Notes under the pieces: generated by a model
Databases searched by the model: none
What the model was told of the DNA's origin: nothing
Seen by the model: the letters and a program-made list of their open reading frames with translations, nothing else
Made by a program: the position numbers and the translations under genes
In this document: piece by piece, positions 11,131 through 22,791 of the stretch
How positions within the stretch are numbered: position 1 is the first letter of the stretch
Layout: the number at the start of each line of letters is the position of its first letter
Source of the DNA: Pyrus communis
Taxonomy: Eukaryota > Streptophyta > Magnoliopsida > Rosales > Rosaceae
NCBI RefSeq assembly: GCF_963583255.1
Contig: NC_084813.1
Coordinates: 23,119,953 to 23,183,952, forward strand
Direction of reading: 5' to 3'
DNA: 64,000 nt

Positions 11131-12359
11131 AGTGACCCATATTTTGTGGAATTTGAAACTGCATTGTAAACGTAGTTGAGACCCACAAGAAACTGCATCG
11201 TAAACGTAGTTGAGACCCACAAGAAACTGCATCATCCGATCTTCTTCAATTTGCTCATTATGTGTCCTTGTAAGAAGAGGTCGATATGTCTCTAATTCAT
11301 CCCAAAGGACTTTAAGTTTTGTAAAATAAGTTGAGACCATCATGGAGCCTCGTGAGAGAGATGCGATGGACTTCTAAATCTGATAGATTGTTGGTGCATT
11401 CTTCTGTGAAAACTGATCTTTGAAATCTTTTCACACCTTTTGGGCGCTTTTGGCATGAATAACTCTTTTATGGCGTGTTTACGTAACAGTAATGAAAATA
11501 GAACGAATTGAATTGAGGAGGAGTTCGAATGAGGAGAAGTCAGAATCGGATTCCTGTTGAAGTTGTTTACTTAAAAGTTCTGGAATCGGAATAGAATTTC
11601 ATAAAACTATTTACTAATTCAACATAATTGGAATATAAACTAGTATGATTACTAAAATGTCCTTGTCTCAAGCCAAATATTTTATATACTTTAATGGGTT
11701 TATAAAGGATGGTCTTGGAAATAAAAAAAAGTAAGTGAAGGCATAAAGGGAACAAAAGTGTCATTCCGATTGTCCAAATAATTAAGAATCAAATTATCAC
11801 TTATATCTAAGGAATCCAATTCCATCAATACAAGGAATTGAATTCCAAAATTTGTGTGGGCCCCACTGCTTTTTTGATTCCTCCATGTTTAGTAAACACC
11901 GAAGTACTCCGTAATCAGAATTCAATTCCACATTCTCAATCCGATTACGGATACGTAAATACGTCCTTAGATAAATCATATTCAACTATTATGATTATGA
12001 AGCCGTGACAAAATCATATTGTTGTATTGATTCCAAAGAGCAAATTCTTTCGGTTGACTTGTTGCTGAGGGGGCTGAACGGAGCCATCGATGAAGCCAAT
12101 TTTATTCTTGGCTGTGAGAGCATGGATTGTGAATTTACTCCAAGATGAATAATTGGGACCATTCAATCTTTCTGAATTGATACCGGGGTTTTCTGAATGA
12201 TGAACATAGTATGGACTTGATGGATCCATGCAGATATTGCTATTGTTTTGATTTTTCTGTGGTGGTGGTTGAACAAATGTCTCTGACATGATATTTAGAA
12301 AATGATGAGAGTTGAAAACGTGGGCAATCAGGCACCAGAACCTTATGCTCTGGATAGCA
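11131..12359 (-). mobile_element. Copia gag remnant, unit 2
   Basis: The minus strand shows the same gag family as unit 1: MSETFVQPPPQKNQNN, PGINSERLNGPNYSSW, NKIGFIDGSVQPP, and then YFTKLKVLWDELETYRPLL and EEDRMMQFLVGLNYVYD further along the element. It lacks the zinc knuckle region found in unit 1 and is split by a MITE at 11471-11966. It has no intact reading frame. Confidence 0.8.
11471..11966. mobile_element. Tourist/PIF-like MITE inside gag remnant
   Basis: The 496-bp insertion has inverted ends TGGCGTGTTTACGTAACAG and the complement of GGACGTATTTACGTATCCG. It is flanked by TTA (11468-11470 and 11967-11969). The matching site in unit 1 near 1143 (CTCTTTTAGATAAATC) is empty. There is no coding capacity. 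Confidence 0.85.
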
Positions 12360-12620
12360 TGTTAAAATTGTTGAATATTCAGACGGCTAGATTGGAAGTC
12401 TATGACAAGTGATAGATTGGCAGAGTATACTGTACAATATACACACCACCTAATCAACTAATCAACCCTACATTAATGACTAGGTAACAGTGACCCATAT
12501 TTTGTGAGATTTGACTCAAATCTATTTAGGTAAATATAATACCAGATATTTACATATAATATTTCCTAATACGATGCTCCGGGCTTCTCCTATAGATGAC
12601 ACGATAGGGAAGCTACATTC
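12360..12620 (-). mobile_element. Copia LTR remnant upstream of UGT copy 2
   Basis: The LTR starts TGTTAAAATTG at 12360, next to a mutated primer site (GCTCTGGATAGCA). It is homologous to 2538-2800 but lacks the short segment around GCTTTTCGTCTG. The outer end is not defined. Confidence 0.55.
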
Positions 12621-12662
12621 GAAAACATCTCATAGCGGAAAAAGGAAAGATCAAGAACAAAA

Positions 12663-14453
12663 ATGAGCAACCTACATATAATAGCTGTTCCTTTTCCGGC
12701 ACAAGGCCATGTGCTTCCCTTGATGGAATTGTCACAATGCTTAGCCAATCATGGCTTCAAAGTCACATTTGTGAACACAGAGTTCAATCACAAACGCATC
12801 GTGAACGCCTTGGCTGACGAAACTCATGTAGGAGATCGTATTCATCTAGTTTCGCTTCCAGATGGCTTAGAACCCGGGGAGGACAGGAATGACCTAGGCC
12901 TGTTGTGTGAAGGAATGCAACGAGTCATGCCGGGGAAGTTGGAGGAGTTGATAGAAAAGATCAATGAAGAAGAAAGTGACAAGGTCGCTTGTGTTCTTGC
13001 TGATGAGAGTTCCGGGTGGGCTCTGTGATGAAATTGAGGTTCCACCATAAAACCAATTGGCAATATGGGGAGTAGCCCAAGACCATATAAGCACATAGCA
13101 AACCTTGTCCCTCACCGATGTGGGACAACTCTCAACACGCCCCCGCACGTGTGGCGGATTTTCAAGCCTACACGTGGACAACAACTGAGTGACGTGGAGC
13201 GCGTGTGGCCGTTTGGCTTCACACGAGGACAACCTGCTCTGATACCATGATGAAATTGAGGTTCCACCATAAAACCAATTGGCAATATGGGGAGTAGCCC
13301 AAGACCATATAAGCACATAGCAAACCTTGTCCCTCACCGATGTGGGACAACTCTCAACACTCTGGACGTGGCAGCGAAAATGAAAATCCGGCGGGTTGCC
13401 TTTTGGCCTGCATCAGCTGCAGCTTTGGCATTGAGTTTCAATATTCCAAAGTTGATTCATGAAGGAATCATCGACGACGATGATGGTATCGTAACAATAA
13501 TTTGATTAACAAAGAAATATTTTGATCTAATTCACTAATTATATTCTTGTTATGATTCACTTACGGCAGGAACTCCGTTGAAAAGCCAAGAAATTGAGTT
13601 GGCAAAAAATCTTCCCAAAATGAAAACTGCAGACTTGCTGTGGACATGCTTTCATACACTAGACACTCAGAAAATCATCTTTCAACTTTTAGTAAGAAAC
13701 AGTAAGTATGCGAAAGCGGCAGACTGGCTTGCCTGCAACTCGGCGTATGATCTTGAACCGGCAGCGTTCACCCTAGCGCCCGAGATTTTACCAATAGGCC
13801 CGCTTTTGGCAAGCAGCCGGCTCGAGAACTCAGAAGGAAACTTCTGGCCACAAGACTCAACTTGCTTAGAGTGGCTGGATCAACAGAAACCCAGCTCGGT
13901 GATCTACGTTGCATTTGGTAGCTTCACGGTTTTCGATCAAACACAATTCCAAGAGCTTGCTTTGGCTCTTGAGTTGTCAGGGAGGCCATTTCTGTGGGTT
14001 GTGAGGCCGGATACCACTGATGGTACAAATGATCCCTACCCGGAAGGATATCAAGAGCGAGTAGGCTCTCGCGGTCTGGTGGTCGGTTGGGCACCTCAAC
14101 AAAAGGTTCTCAGTCATCCTTCGATTGCTTGCTTCGTAAGCCACTGCGGTTGGAACTCTACCCTGGAAGGCCTAAGCAATGGGCTTCCTTTCTTGTGCTG
14201 GCCGTACTTTGCTGACCAGTTGCTCAATGAGAGCTACATTTGCGATATTTGGAAGGTGGGACTGAGATTCGATAAGAATGAAAGCGGGATCATCACGGAA
14301 GGAGAAATCAAGACCAAGGTGGAGCAACTTCTCGGCGATGAAAACTGCAAAGCGAGAGCTTCGAAACTGAAGGAAGTGGCCATGAACAATATCAAAGAAG
14401 GCGGACAATCGTACAAGACCTTCAAGAACTTTATTGAATGGATGAAGTCTTAG
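12663..14453 (+). pseudogene. UGT83A1: UGT83A1-like glycosyltransferase copy 2, interrupted by a TRIM
   Basis: The coding parts are 12663-13025 and 13365-13485 of exon 1, an 84-bp intron, and exon 2 at 13570-14453. All are nearly identical to copy 1. A 334-bp TRIM sits at 13026-13359 after the codons for SSGWAL, and its first three bases form an in-frame TGA. A read-through transcript would give only 121 residues, without the PSPG box. The rest of the frame, including His16, Asp114 and a full PSPG box (WAPQQKVLSH onward), is undamaged, so inactivation looks recent. The TATA-like site is also altered. Rescue by splicing around the TRIM is conceivable but I see no strong GT-AG pair restoring the frame. 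Confidence 0.92.
13026..13359 (-). mobile_element. TRIM retroelement inside UGT exon 1
   Basis: Two 112-bp LTRs (13026-13137 and 13248-13359) appear identical base for base. The 110-bp interior holds, on the minus strand, a tRNA-Met primer site TGGTATCAGAGC immediately after the LTR (complement at 13236-13247) and a short purine tract GCGGGGGCG before the other LTR. The target duplication CTCTG lies at 13021-13025 and 13360-13364. LTR ends are TG...CA. There is no coding sequence. Identical LTRs point to a young insertion. Confidence 0.95.
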
Positions 14454-16360
14454 ACGAGACGCCCATCTATCTTCGTTTTCTTCGAAATAAACAAAAGGAA
14501 GTAGGCAGCAAAGAAAATGTAGCCATGGATTCAACTCAGACCAATGTAAACGGAAATCCAAAATCTTGTGTTCATTAAATAAAGTTTTCCAACAGTACCA
14601 AAACAAGAAAATAAAACAACGGTGTGATGTTTTGGACGGCCAGATCTAGAACTACCTTCAACGGTTTGTGTAGCCATGATATTTTATATTAAGTAAGATC
14701 TGTTGATTTTGTATACCATTCCAACCCATTGTCGTTTGCGCGAAAGCATCAATAAGACCAATGCCCATGGATACAAAATCTACAGTAAAGGATCCAATGC
14801 TCCTCCTATTTAGTATCACCTAGGTAATGAAATTTGACTAAACCTACGGTAAAGCATCAAATCAATCAACAAGACCAATGCCCAATGAGAAATCAAATCA
14901 ATCATCACGAAAGAAGAAATCAAGGAAAAAGACTTGACTGCTGAACATTTCATCAAAAGATAGGTAAAGAAATTTGACTAAACCTACAATAAAACATCAA
15001 ATCAATCAACAATGCCGAATAAGAAATCAAATAAATCATCACGGAAGGAGAAATCAAGGAATAAGACTTGGCTGCTGAACATTTGACCAGCAAAGCAGCG
15101 TCCGAAATCAAGACCAATGCCCATGAATACAAAACCTACAGTAAAGCATCAAATCAATCAACAAGACCAATGCTCCTTCTATTTATAGTCTCACGTAGGT
15201 AATGAAATTTGACTAAAGAAACTTTATAGTTTCAGAAATGATTGAATGATTGATTAAAATGATTGATTTGATGGTAGATAATCTCAGGATTACTTCTATC
15301 GATTTTCAAGTTTAGGAACAAAGTGATGAGTTATGTCAATTTCAAAGACCATTTTGCTAAAAATCCTTATGTTTTTAGGTTGACAGAAGAAAATAACTTA
15401 TATTATAGGGTTTTAGGGTTTTAGGGTTTATAGAAAAAGTACCAAAAAAGGATGCAGCATTAGATCCAAAACTAACCAAAATAGGTCAAAAAATAAGATA
15501 CAAAATATATAAGAAACTAATCTAAAATATGGGCTCGAAAAACTTCCAATACAACCGTACAATCACGTGTTTCGTCTTATTTGACATATAAATGTCTTTT
15601 TAACCTCAATATTACATCTCACCCACTAACTCGTGCCCCTCACCTTTTGTATCTGATACTCTCTCCTTTTTTTAAGGCTGGTCCATAACCCTAAATGTCT
15701 CATCATTCGCTCCTGTCTTGTAAAAACCCTTGAACTTCAAGCGACCTTCGTCTCGCTTGGAAAACCGGCATAAATTTTAGTTTCAATTTTGTTATCCTTG
15801 GAGCCTACAAAGTTATTGTACTTTTTATGCAATGATGTAGGGTGCATATCACTTGACGCCTAGGTTTGGAAACGAAGAATTTGGGATATACAGCATTTTC
15901 TATAGCTAAAATTAGTGATAATCTACTATTAACTGAAGAAGTAATAACAAGTCTTACCTGATAGTCTTACCTGATAATCTAAAATTATGGCCGAATAACT
16001 CGATGGATCAATTCAATTGTGTTCTTGCTGATCAGAGTGTTGGCCGGAAATTGTTGAGAAATAGGCGATCTAGCGAGCAAGCTGCCTTCTGCCCGGTACT
16101 TGAATTTATGCCCGAAAACTCTAGGATCATATGATACAACACTAGAAACATAAATGTCTAGCAATCAAGTTATGGGAAGTAACAAATTAAGTTACCAAAT
16201 CCAAATTCCTTGCTTTCAATCTACATTCACATTTCCAAATGAAAACCTGTTCATATAGTGCACAAAAAGATTTCACCACAAAAGCCGCTTTAATCTACAA
16301 TGGAAGCCGAGATCTTTGTATGGCTTGCGATGTTCACAGCATAGAAAAGGAAAGACGAGT
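14454..16360. other. Unit 2 UGT 3' flank, no gene seen
   Basis: Matches 4310-5585 joined directly to 7222-7879, so it lacks the solo LTR and MITE of unit 1. It contains the same CAAGACCAATGCCCA-type repeats at about 14,750-15,190 and short telomere-like TTTAGGG words near 15,410. Confidence 0.65.
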
Positions 16361-17960
16361 CTAACGCTTTGAAAACTGAGGGGCTTTGCGAGCTTTCTTG
16401 AGACCAGGCTTCTTCCTTTCAACTACTCTGGCGTCTCTGGTCAGCAGCCCTTCCTTTCTGAGAGGTCTTCTATGGTCTTCGCTGACCTTTAGCAAAGCTC
16501 GAGCAATGCCAAGGGATATCGCCTGCGCCTGACCAGAAAGGCCACCACCATGAGCCTTGACAAACACATCGTACCCACTTTCGTATCCTAAAGTAACCAA
16601 CGGTACTCTTATGTACTGTAGCCACAACGGGTTGCCTTGCAGATATTCCTACACAACGTTATAATACAGAATCATAAGGGTTTCGTTAACATTGTCTACG
16701 AACAAACAAAATCCCCTAACAAGTAACTTTGGTGCCTGTACTCCAACTACTGCTATACTTGTTACATAATCATGATATTCACAACAGATGAGACAATTAT
16801 TTGTAGACCATGAGATGCAAAAAAGAAAGCATTGTTCAAGGAATTGCTGATACTGAAAGCTGTAAAGGACTCGGACCACAAGAAATATCACAGCAGTCGC
16901 CAACCACGAACGAAACCTAACACAAATCATCGCATTCCACTCAGAGTTGCATCCAGAAACAGATAACAGATCAAAAAACAAGATTAGACGAACGAATTAA
17001 CCACTACCCAAACCTTTCCATCATAAACATAATCCCCAAAGAAGAATGCTTGAATTCAATACATAAAAATCATTGGGCAGTTTGAGCATAAAACGAAAAG
17101 AACAGAACAGAACAAACAAAGCAAAACATAAAGAACAAAGAACATCGTAGCAGATAAATAAAGGGCCATCCCCCACAACCGCATCTGCTATCGTAATGTT
17201 GTTAGGGGGTTTTGTCCAATGTGGGATAGTCGCAGGAGGTGAATAGCCCGCAGCATTCTTCCGGCATTGAAGAATTTCTGAACGTTGTTCATCTTACAAC
17301 ATTTATATTACTTGTGTCTAGACTTAGCAACAAACAATGTAAAAAGTACAAAAGCAAACATCTTTGGCTGCCCAAAGAAGCAAACTTTGGGCATGAAATT
17401 GCTTAATCGCAGAGATATCAGCTTAACTATACATTATTCATAAATCAACTACGCTAAAATCATTTTTATTTTTTAAAAAAGAAACTCGATTTCAGTCGCT
17501 GACAAATCGGTAAAATTGGATGAGCATGGAAGCCCCAATTGGAAACCCCAAACTACATGTGTTAACAGAGAGAGATACAGAGAGAGATAGGGAGAGAGAG
17601 AGAGGAGACCTTGGCGTCGCGATAGTTGATGATAACTTTTCCGCTGCCCTCCTGGAGTACAACACGAGCAATCGCACATTTCCGACGACCGGTGCCGATG
17701 ATTGTCTGAGCCGCAAACCCGCCGGGAAGCCTCGATTTCACGTATTTCTTGAGGTTTTCAGTCTCCACCACTTCCGTTGGAGGAGCTGCCGCGACGGAAG
17801 CCACCACCAGACGAGGGGCATGTGTGGGGGCTCCGCACACGTGCGAAACAGACACTGATTTGGAGCCGGGAAACGACACAATGCTGGGTTTCTGAGCTAC
17901 GTGGGAGGAAAACGAGAGAGAGGATAAGGACGACGTGAGAGCCGTTATCGAAACCGCCAT
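16361..17960 (-). CDS. RPS9: Plastid 30S ribosomal protein S9 (uS9c), nuclear gene
   Basis: Exon 1 runs 17960-17610 and exon 2 runs 16648-16361, on the minus strand with a phase-0 GT-AG intron of about 960 bp. The product is 212 aa. Residues 1 to about 50 are Ser/Ala/Val-rich ([19 protein letters not shown]), a typical chloroplast transit peptide. The mature S9 domain begins near [14 protein letters not shown] and includes [24 protein letters not shown] across the intron to [28 protein letters not shown], and the basic tail [11 protein letters not shown] that reaches the decoding site in S9 proteins. Length and order match Arabidopsis plastid S9. This is the parent of the truncated copy at 7880-8167. 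Confidence 0.95.
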
Positions 17961-18934
17961 TTTTGCCCTAACGTTTCACACCACTGAGCCTGCTACTGGT
18001 GGGAAGATGAAGGGGATAACGTTTGTAGTTCGAGATGGGAGGATTAAGGGGATAACGTCTGCAATTGTTATTATTTCGTAAAATTGCACGAATGGCACCC
18101 ATATTATTGGGCATTCGAATTCCCACCCCAAATAAAATATGATTAATGTCATGTCACTCGTATTGACATTAAGGATTTATATCAACTTTGCCCCCATGAG
18201 TTTTTTAGGTTAGTTCACTTTGGTTCTATTTAAGTCATGCTGTTAAATATTCTAAACTATTCTAATTTAAAAATAAAAAAATAAAAAAATTAAAAAAAAT
18301 TCAAACTTAAGTGTTAAGGGACAAATTCGATGGGAACACGGTCCTTGACTAATTGGCCTAATCGACATCTGTGTAGAAAAATTAATTTTCTTGGAAGGGA
18401 ATTGAAACCTGTGAGATCCTCTATCACTGGTTATTCAACCATGCTATGTAAGTATTTTAGTCCAACTAGTTCTAAAGTAAGTTCGTAAAGCTCACTCATT
18501 TGAAAGATAAGTTTTGGAAGTCTAAAAAGCGCTCATAATGTTATTAAAAGCGCTTTTAGTTGTCAGAAAACACTTTTAACTATGCCATAAGCAGTTTCAA
18601 ATTGGTCCACTAGGGATAGATTTAGACGTCCTTGCTAGTTACTATTTGAAATTGTTCTAAATTTTTTGTTACTATAGTGAAACTTTGGGTTGTGTGGCGT
18701 GTGTCACATCGGTAACCTAATAGATCTAGCATATGTAAGTGATTATCGAAGCCTCGCCAATACGTGTTACACAAACGACGCATCTAACAAACAAGTAAGC
18801 GCATAGAGAGCGGGTTCCTTGGGGATTAGTGGCTAGTCCTCTTGACAGTTGAAACCTCCATAATTAGTAATAGGAAATGCAACACTTAAGTTCTGTTTCT
18901 ATGGTCATCTTTCAAAAACGTTCACTTATAGCAG
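17961..18934. other. Non-coding stretch between rps9 and UGT fragment
   Basis: The first part is the rps9 5' flank. Around 18,470-18,610 is AT-rich sequence with AAAAGCGCTTTTAGTTGTC, a word common in plant MITE-like repeats, but I could not define its ends. No gene is seen. Confidence 0.5.
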
Positions 18935-19508
18935 GAACCATGTTGAAAAACCAGGAGATTCAGTTGGCATCAAACATGCCCACCTTGAAAACTGCAGACT
19001 TTGTGTGGGCATGTGTTGGTAATAAAACCAATCACAAAATCATGTTTTAATCGATGTTAAGAAGAAACAGCCACCCAGCTCAGTGATCTATGTTGCATTT
19101 GGCAGCTTTACAATTTTGAATCCACCAATTCAAAGAAATGGTTCTGGCTCTTGAATAATCCGAGAGGCCATTCCTCTGCATTGTGAGGCCAGATTTCACT
19201 GACAGGGCAAGTACTCCCTACCCGGAAGGATATCAAGAGCGAGTAGGCTCTCGCGGTCGGATGGTTGGTTGGGCGCCTTAACAGAAGGTTCTGGCTCATC
19301 CTTCGATTGCTTGCTTCCTAAACCACTGTGGTTGGAACACTACTCTAGAAGGCCTAAGCAATGGGGTTCCTTCCTTGTGCTGGCCATACTTTGCAGACCA
19401 GTTCGCTAATGAAAGCTACATTTGTGATGTTTGGAAAACCGGCATCGTCAGGAAGGAGAAATCAAGAACAAGATCTTCAAGAATTTTGTTGAATGGATGC
19501 AATCATAG
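18935..19508 (+). pseudogene. Third UGT83A1-like copy, decayed exon 2
   Basis: An intron-like acceptor (TTCACTTATAGCAG) leads into sequence matching UGT exon 2: LKNQEIQLAS, LKTADFVWAC, then after a deletion of roughly 150 bases PSSVIYVAFGSFT, then RVGSRGRMVGWAP, LEGLSNGVPSLCWPYFADQFANESYICDVWK, and finally FVEWMQS. There are in-frame stops (for example TAA in CTTGAATAATCC), frameshifts and a second deletion near the C-terminus. No exon 1 precedes it. It is much more diverged than copies 1 and 2, so it comes from an older duplication. Confidence 0.88.
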
Positions 19509-22449
19509 GCGTGCAAGTGGAAGAGGTAAAGAAGAGAATGTGCTGATCATCTGGTTTTTAAGAATTAATATAAGACTAGTGGCTTAGTTGATACAGTGAT
19601 ACAATACTATTTGCACCAAATTGCTCAATGTTCACATCTCTCACATAAATGAAATCTATTTAAATCTCAATTATTTCCGTCAATCGTGATCCGAAAATTT
19701 AATCTCCACACATTAAAATTCTACAATATTACATAATGAACAGTTCAAGATATATATACTTGTATTTGAAATTATTTATATAATTAGGGTTTATAGGTCG
19801 GACTGGCATGGCTAATAGGATGAAGATGAATCAAATTAAAGAGTGTTGATCTTACTGATTGATAAACATTTGTACGATGTATAATTTCCGATCTTATATG
19901 TAACCAATCGAAATGACTCCTTGATTCGACTTTCGTGTGTCATTCAACTACAGTGATGGCCAACAAGGGTATCCAACTAGAGGGCAAACGCATTTACGAA
20001 CCGGCAAAAAGCATACTTTTATTGGAGCTATTCGGAAGGAAAAAAAAAAAGAGGAGCAATATTTTCTCCCAGCTTCAATGTATAGACAAATGGTAGCTGA
20101 TGAAGATGTGACAAAGATGATTGTTTGCATCTAGTCATGGTTGTGGAGGTTGGACCCTTTTTGAAATGAAAGATCATGGAAGTATCATCCTTCTTGTTTT
20201 AAGTGAAGTAAGAACAACACCAACAACAACAAAACCTTATCATACTAAGTGAGCTGTATTTATCGTAGAACGTCACTGCGCTCAATTTTGCACATTTTTG
20301 CAAGATATAATTCTTAAATGCAAACATTAGCTAGTACTAAAGCTAGCTTTAATAGAAGATGTACGCTTCCCAACAAGAGTAATGCTACAATTAGTCGGCC
20401 ACATTTAGTTGTTGTCAGTTGTCAATAAAGTGAATCTCATAACGTAATGACAATTGACCTTATCCTCACGCACGTAGACCCTCACTATTTCAACAATTGT
20501 CGCAATTAGGTTAAGAATCTACAAAGACTTAGGGCAAAAATTACTAAAATTTGGTCAACTAATTGCTACCAAAAAAGCAAACAAATGAACAAATATTAAA
20601 AGCGAGCTCTGAACTCCATGTTACCAAATTTATCGAAAAGCAACCGAAATTAGATTCACCAATATAATGAAGCCTGTGACATGGTTGATCAATTTTTCCC
20701 TTAACCAGCAAAAACAGCACAGCACGCTGAGTTGCTGTGGACCTCTGCTCATGCTTTTGCACATGGTTTCCTTTTACAAGCTTAACACACAAAATTACAC
20801 ATAGCAGAAAGAACGTTAAGTAACATACAGATTTACTTACCACATGACACATCCAAACTGGCAAAGATGACATTACTATCGTCTGAAGTGTTATCGATCA
20901 ACTCATGTTACACCATGTGTATTTATTTAGCAAATTTGCACTCTAAGTCCATAATATATTAGTTTTACCATTCACCCATATAATAGTACTTCAATTAGTA
21001 ACACCATGTAGTAATTAATACAACCGCCACACCTAAAAAATTACATAGCACACGAGGCATCCAAACCAGCAAAGATGAAATTCGTCGGTGTGAATATTGT
21101 ACATTAATGTTGGTAATCAATCTAGTCATGTTATATCACATCCCTATATTTAATAACATTATATTCCAATGGATTAAAGTAGTTGACTAGAGCAGTGTGT
21201 TCAACCCCTTGCATCAAAATTCAAATTCTCGTTGGAATATGATTTTTTTTTTTTTATACCAAACCAAAAGAAGTTAGAAAATATCAACTTAATCATCAAT
21301 TCATACTATAATATATAAACTAGCAACATCTCTCGTGTCAGTGTGACCGCCACACCTTGAAATTTTTCCCAGGCAAAGACCCCTCAAATTTGGCTTTTGC
21401 ACATGGGATTCTTGACTGTGCTGAGAAATAAAAACTTGCCACTATCATCACAAACACTGCATGCCACAAGGGGCACTGCTGTCAATTTCATGGAGTTATT
21501 ATGTGAAATATCTATCACATTCAAATTTGCTACACGCACCCATCCATCCCCATTCCTATAATTTCTAGTGTAGTATCTCTGCAATGACTGTCACCACCAT
21601 CACCACCAACCCATACTCTCTTCCCACAGTTAATACTGACACATGGCTTTCAAGGCTTTCCTGTGAAAATGCCATGCCATTCACTCATGCATTTCTTGGA
21701 TTTATATGTGCATACATAGATTCATCATATATATTGCTCTTTTGTGATGAAAAGGTAAAACTACGTACGATAAACATTTTTTACTCTTGATTCTCGTAAA
21801 ACGGGAGCCTTGTTGGCTTAGAGTCTTCCTTTTTTTTGTTCTTTTCTCTGCAATGCATGTCCGTGTGGTTAGAAAATGATGTGTGTGCAGTGTGTGCCTG
21901 CAAGAGAGACATATATGGAGAGAGCCAGAAGGGATGTCTAGCTCTTGGGTGCCAAACAATTCCTGCAGTTTTTGTTTATGCATTTTAACTCAGACATAAA
22001 AGCAAAAACCCAGAAATAAAATATGATTAATATTCAAATTCAACCAATTTCAAGCAAAAATATTTCAAGTAGAAGGAAAATGATGATAAAAAGGGAAAAA
22101 TTATAAAACTTTCAGTCTTATTTAAGATAAAAATTACCTAAGCTAAGCTGTTTTTTAACGAGCGATATTTTAAACTACTCTAATCAATAAGAAGAGAGAT
22201 CTAAAGATCGAACTCGTTGCTACAAGTAACACATTTTGCCACAAAAGATCTGGCAAAAAAAAATAGCTATTAATAATTTAGTTGAGCCTCCTTTGGTGGA
22301 TGATCTTCAACCAAACAAAGCATGCAACATCTAAACTTCCAAACAAAAATTAAGAGAAAAATAAAAGGAAAATAAAAAAACGCAAAAAACCCATCCTTTT
22401 CTTCTTCTTCTTCTTGTTTTCCATTGACAAATTAAAAGATATGGAACGA
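19509..22449. other. Long intergenic stretch, no gene supported
   Basis: AT-rich, with poly-T and poly-A runs (for example 21,243-21,256) and only short, domain-free ORFs. I see no TIR or LTR pair that I can define. Confidence 0.5.
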
Positions 22450-22791
22450 CTATAATGCAGCAGCAGCATTTTCCTTCTCACTAGATCCATAAAACTCGAC
22501 GAGTCTCTGCAAAATCACGACCTGGGTCCGCAGCAGGACGATGTAATCCGCCGTTTCCTGGAACAATTCGTCGGCTTTTAGCGTTTTCCCGACGTGGGTC
22601 GGATTAACGAGGCTCTTCAGGGTCTCCAGCTTGGCGGAGACGGCCTTCAAACACCTCCGTTTGCGGCCGCCGTTGTTGAATTTTCTTACCGGAGCTCGAC
22701 CCCTACTCGACACAAGTCTTCTTCTCGAAGTGGTTCTTCTTCTTCTTCCGGCAAGGGTGGCTTTGAGGTAATTTCCAGGAGCCGAGCTCAT
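22450..22791 (-). CDS. Small atypical helix-loop-helix protein (UPBEAT1/IBH1-like)
   Basis: This single-exon gene encodes 113 aa. A basic, Arg-rich N-terminal half (GRRRRTTSRRRLVSSRGR, then GGRKRRCLKAVS) precedes a helix-loop-helix at about residues 48-95: SAKLETLKSLV, a loop with NPTHVGKTLKADEL, and FQETADYIVLLRTQVVILQRLVEFYG. The basic region lacks the His-Glu-Arg pattern needed for E-box contact, which fits plant HLH proteins of the UPBEAT1, IBH1 and PAR type that act in transcription by heterodimerising. Family membership is inferred from the LF-ETADYI-LR-QV pattern. Exact orthology is not certain. There is CT-rich sequence just beyond its 3' end (near 22,400). Confidence 0.72.
   Translation of the reverse strand: MSSAPGNYLKATLAGRRRRTTSRRRLVSSRGRAPVRKFNNGGRKRRCLKAVSAKLETLKSLVNPTHVGKTLKADELFQETADYIVLLRTQVVILQRLVEFYGSSEKENAAAAL

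Noticed and set aside
18470..18610. Complete MITE near the third UGT relic
   Set aside because: It contains words typical of plant MITEs, but I could not find paired ends or a target duplication.
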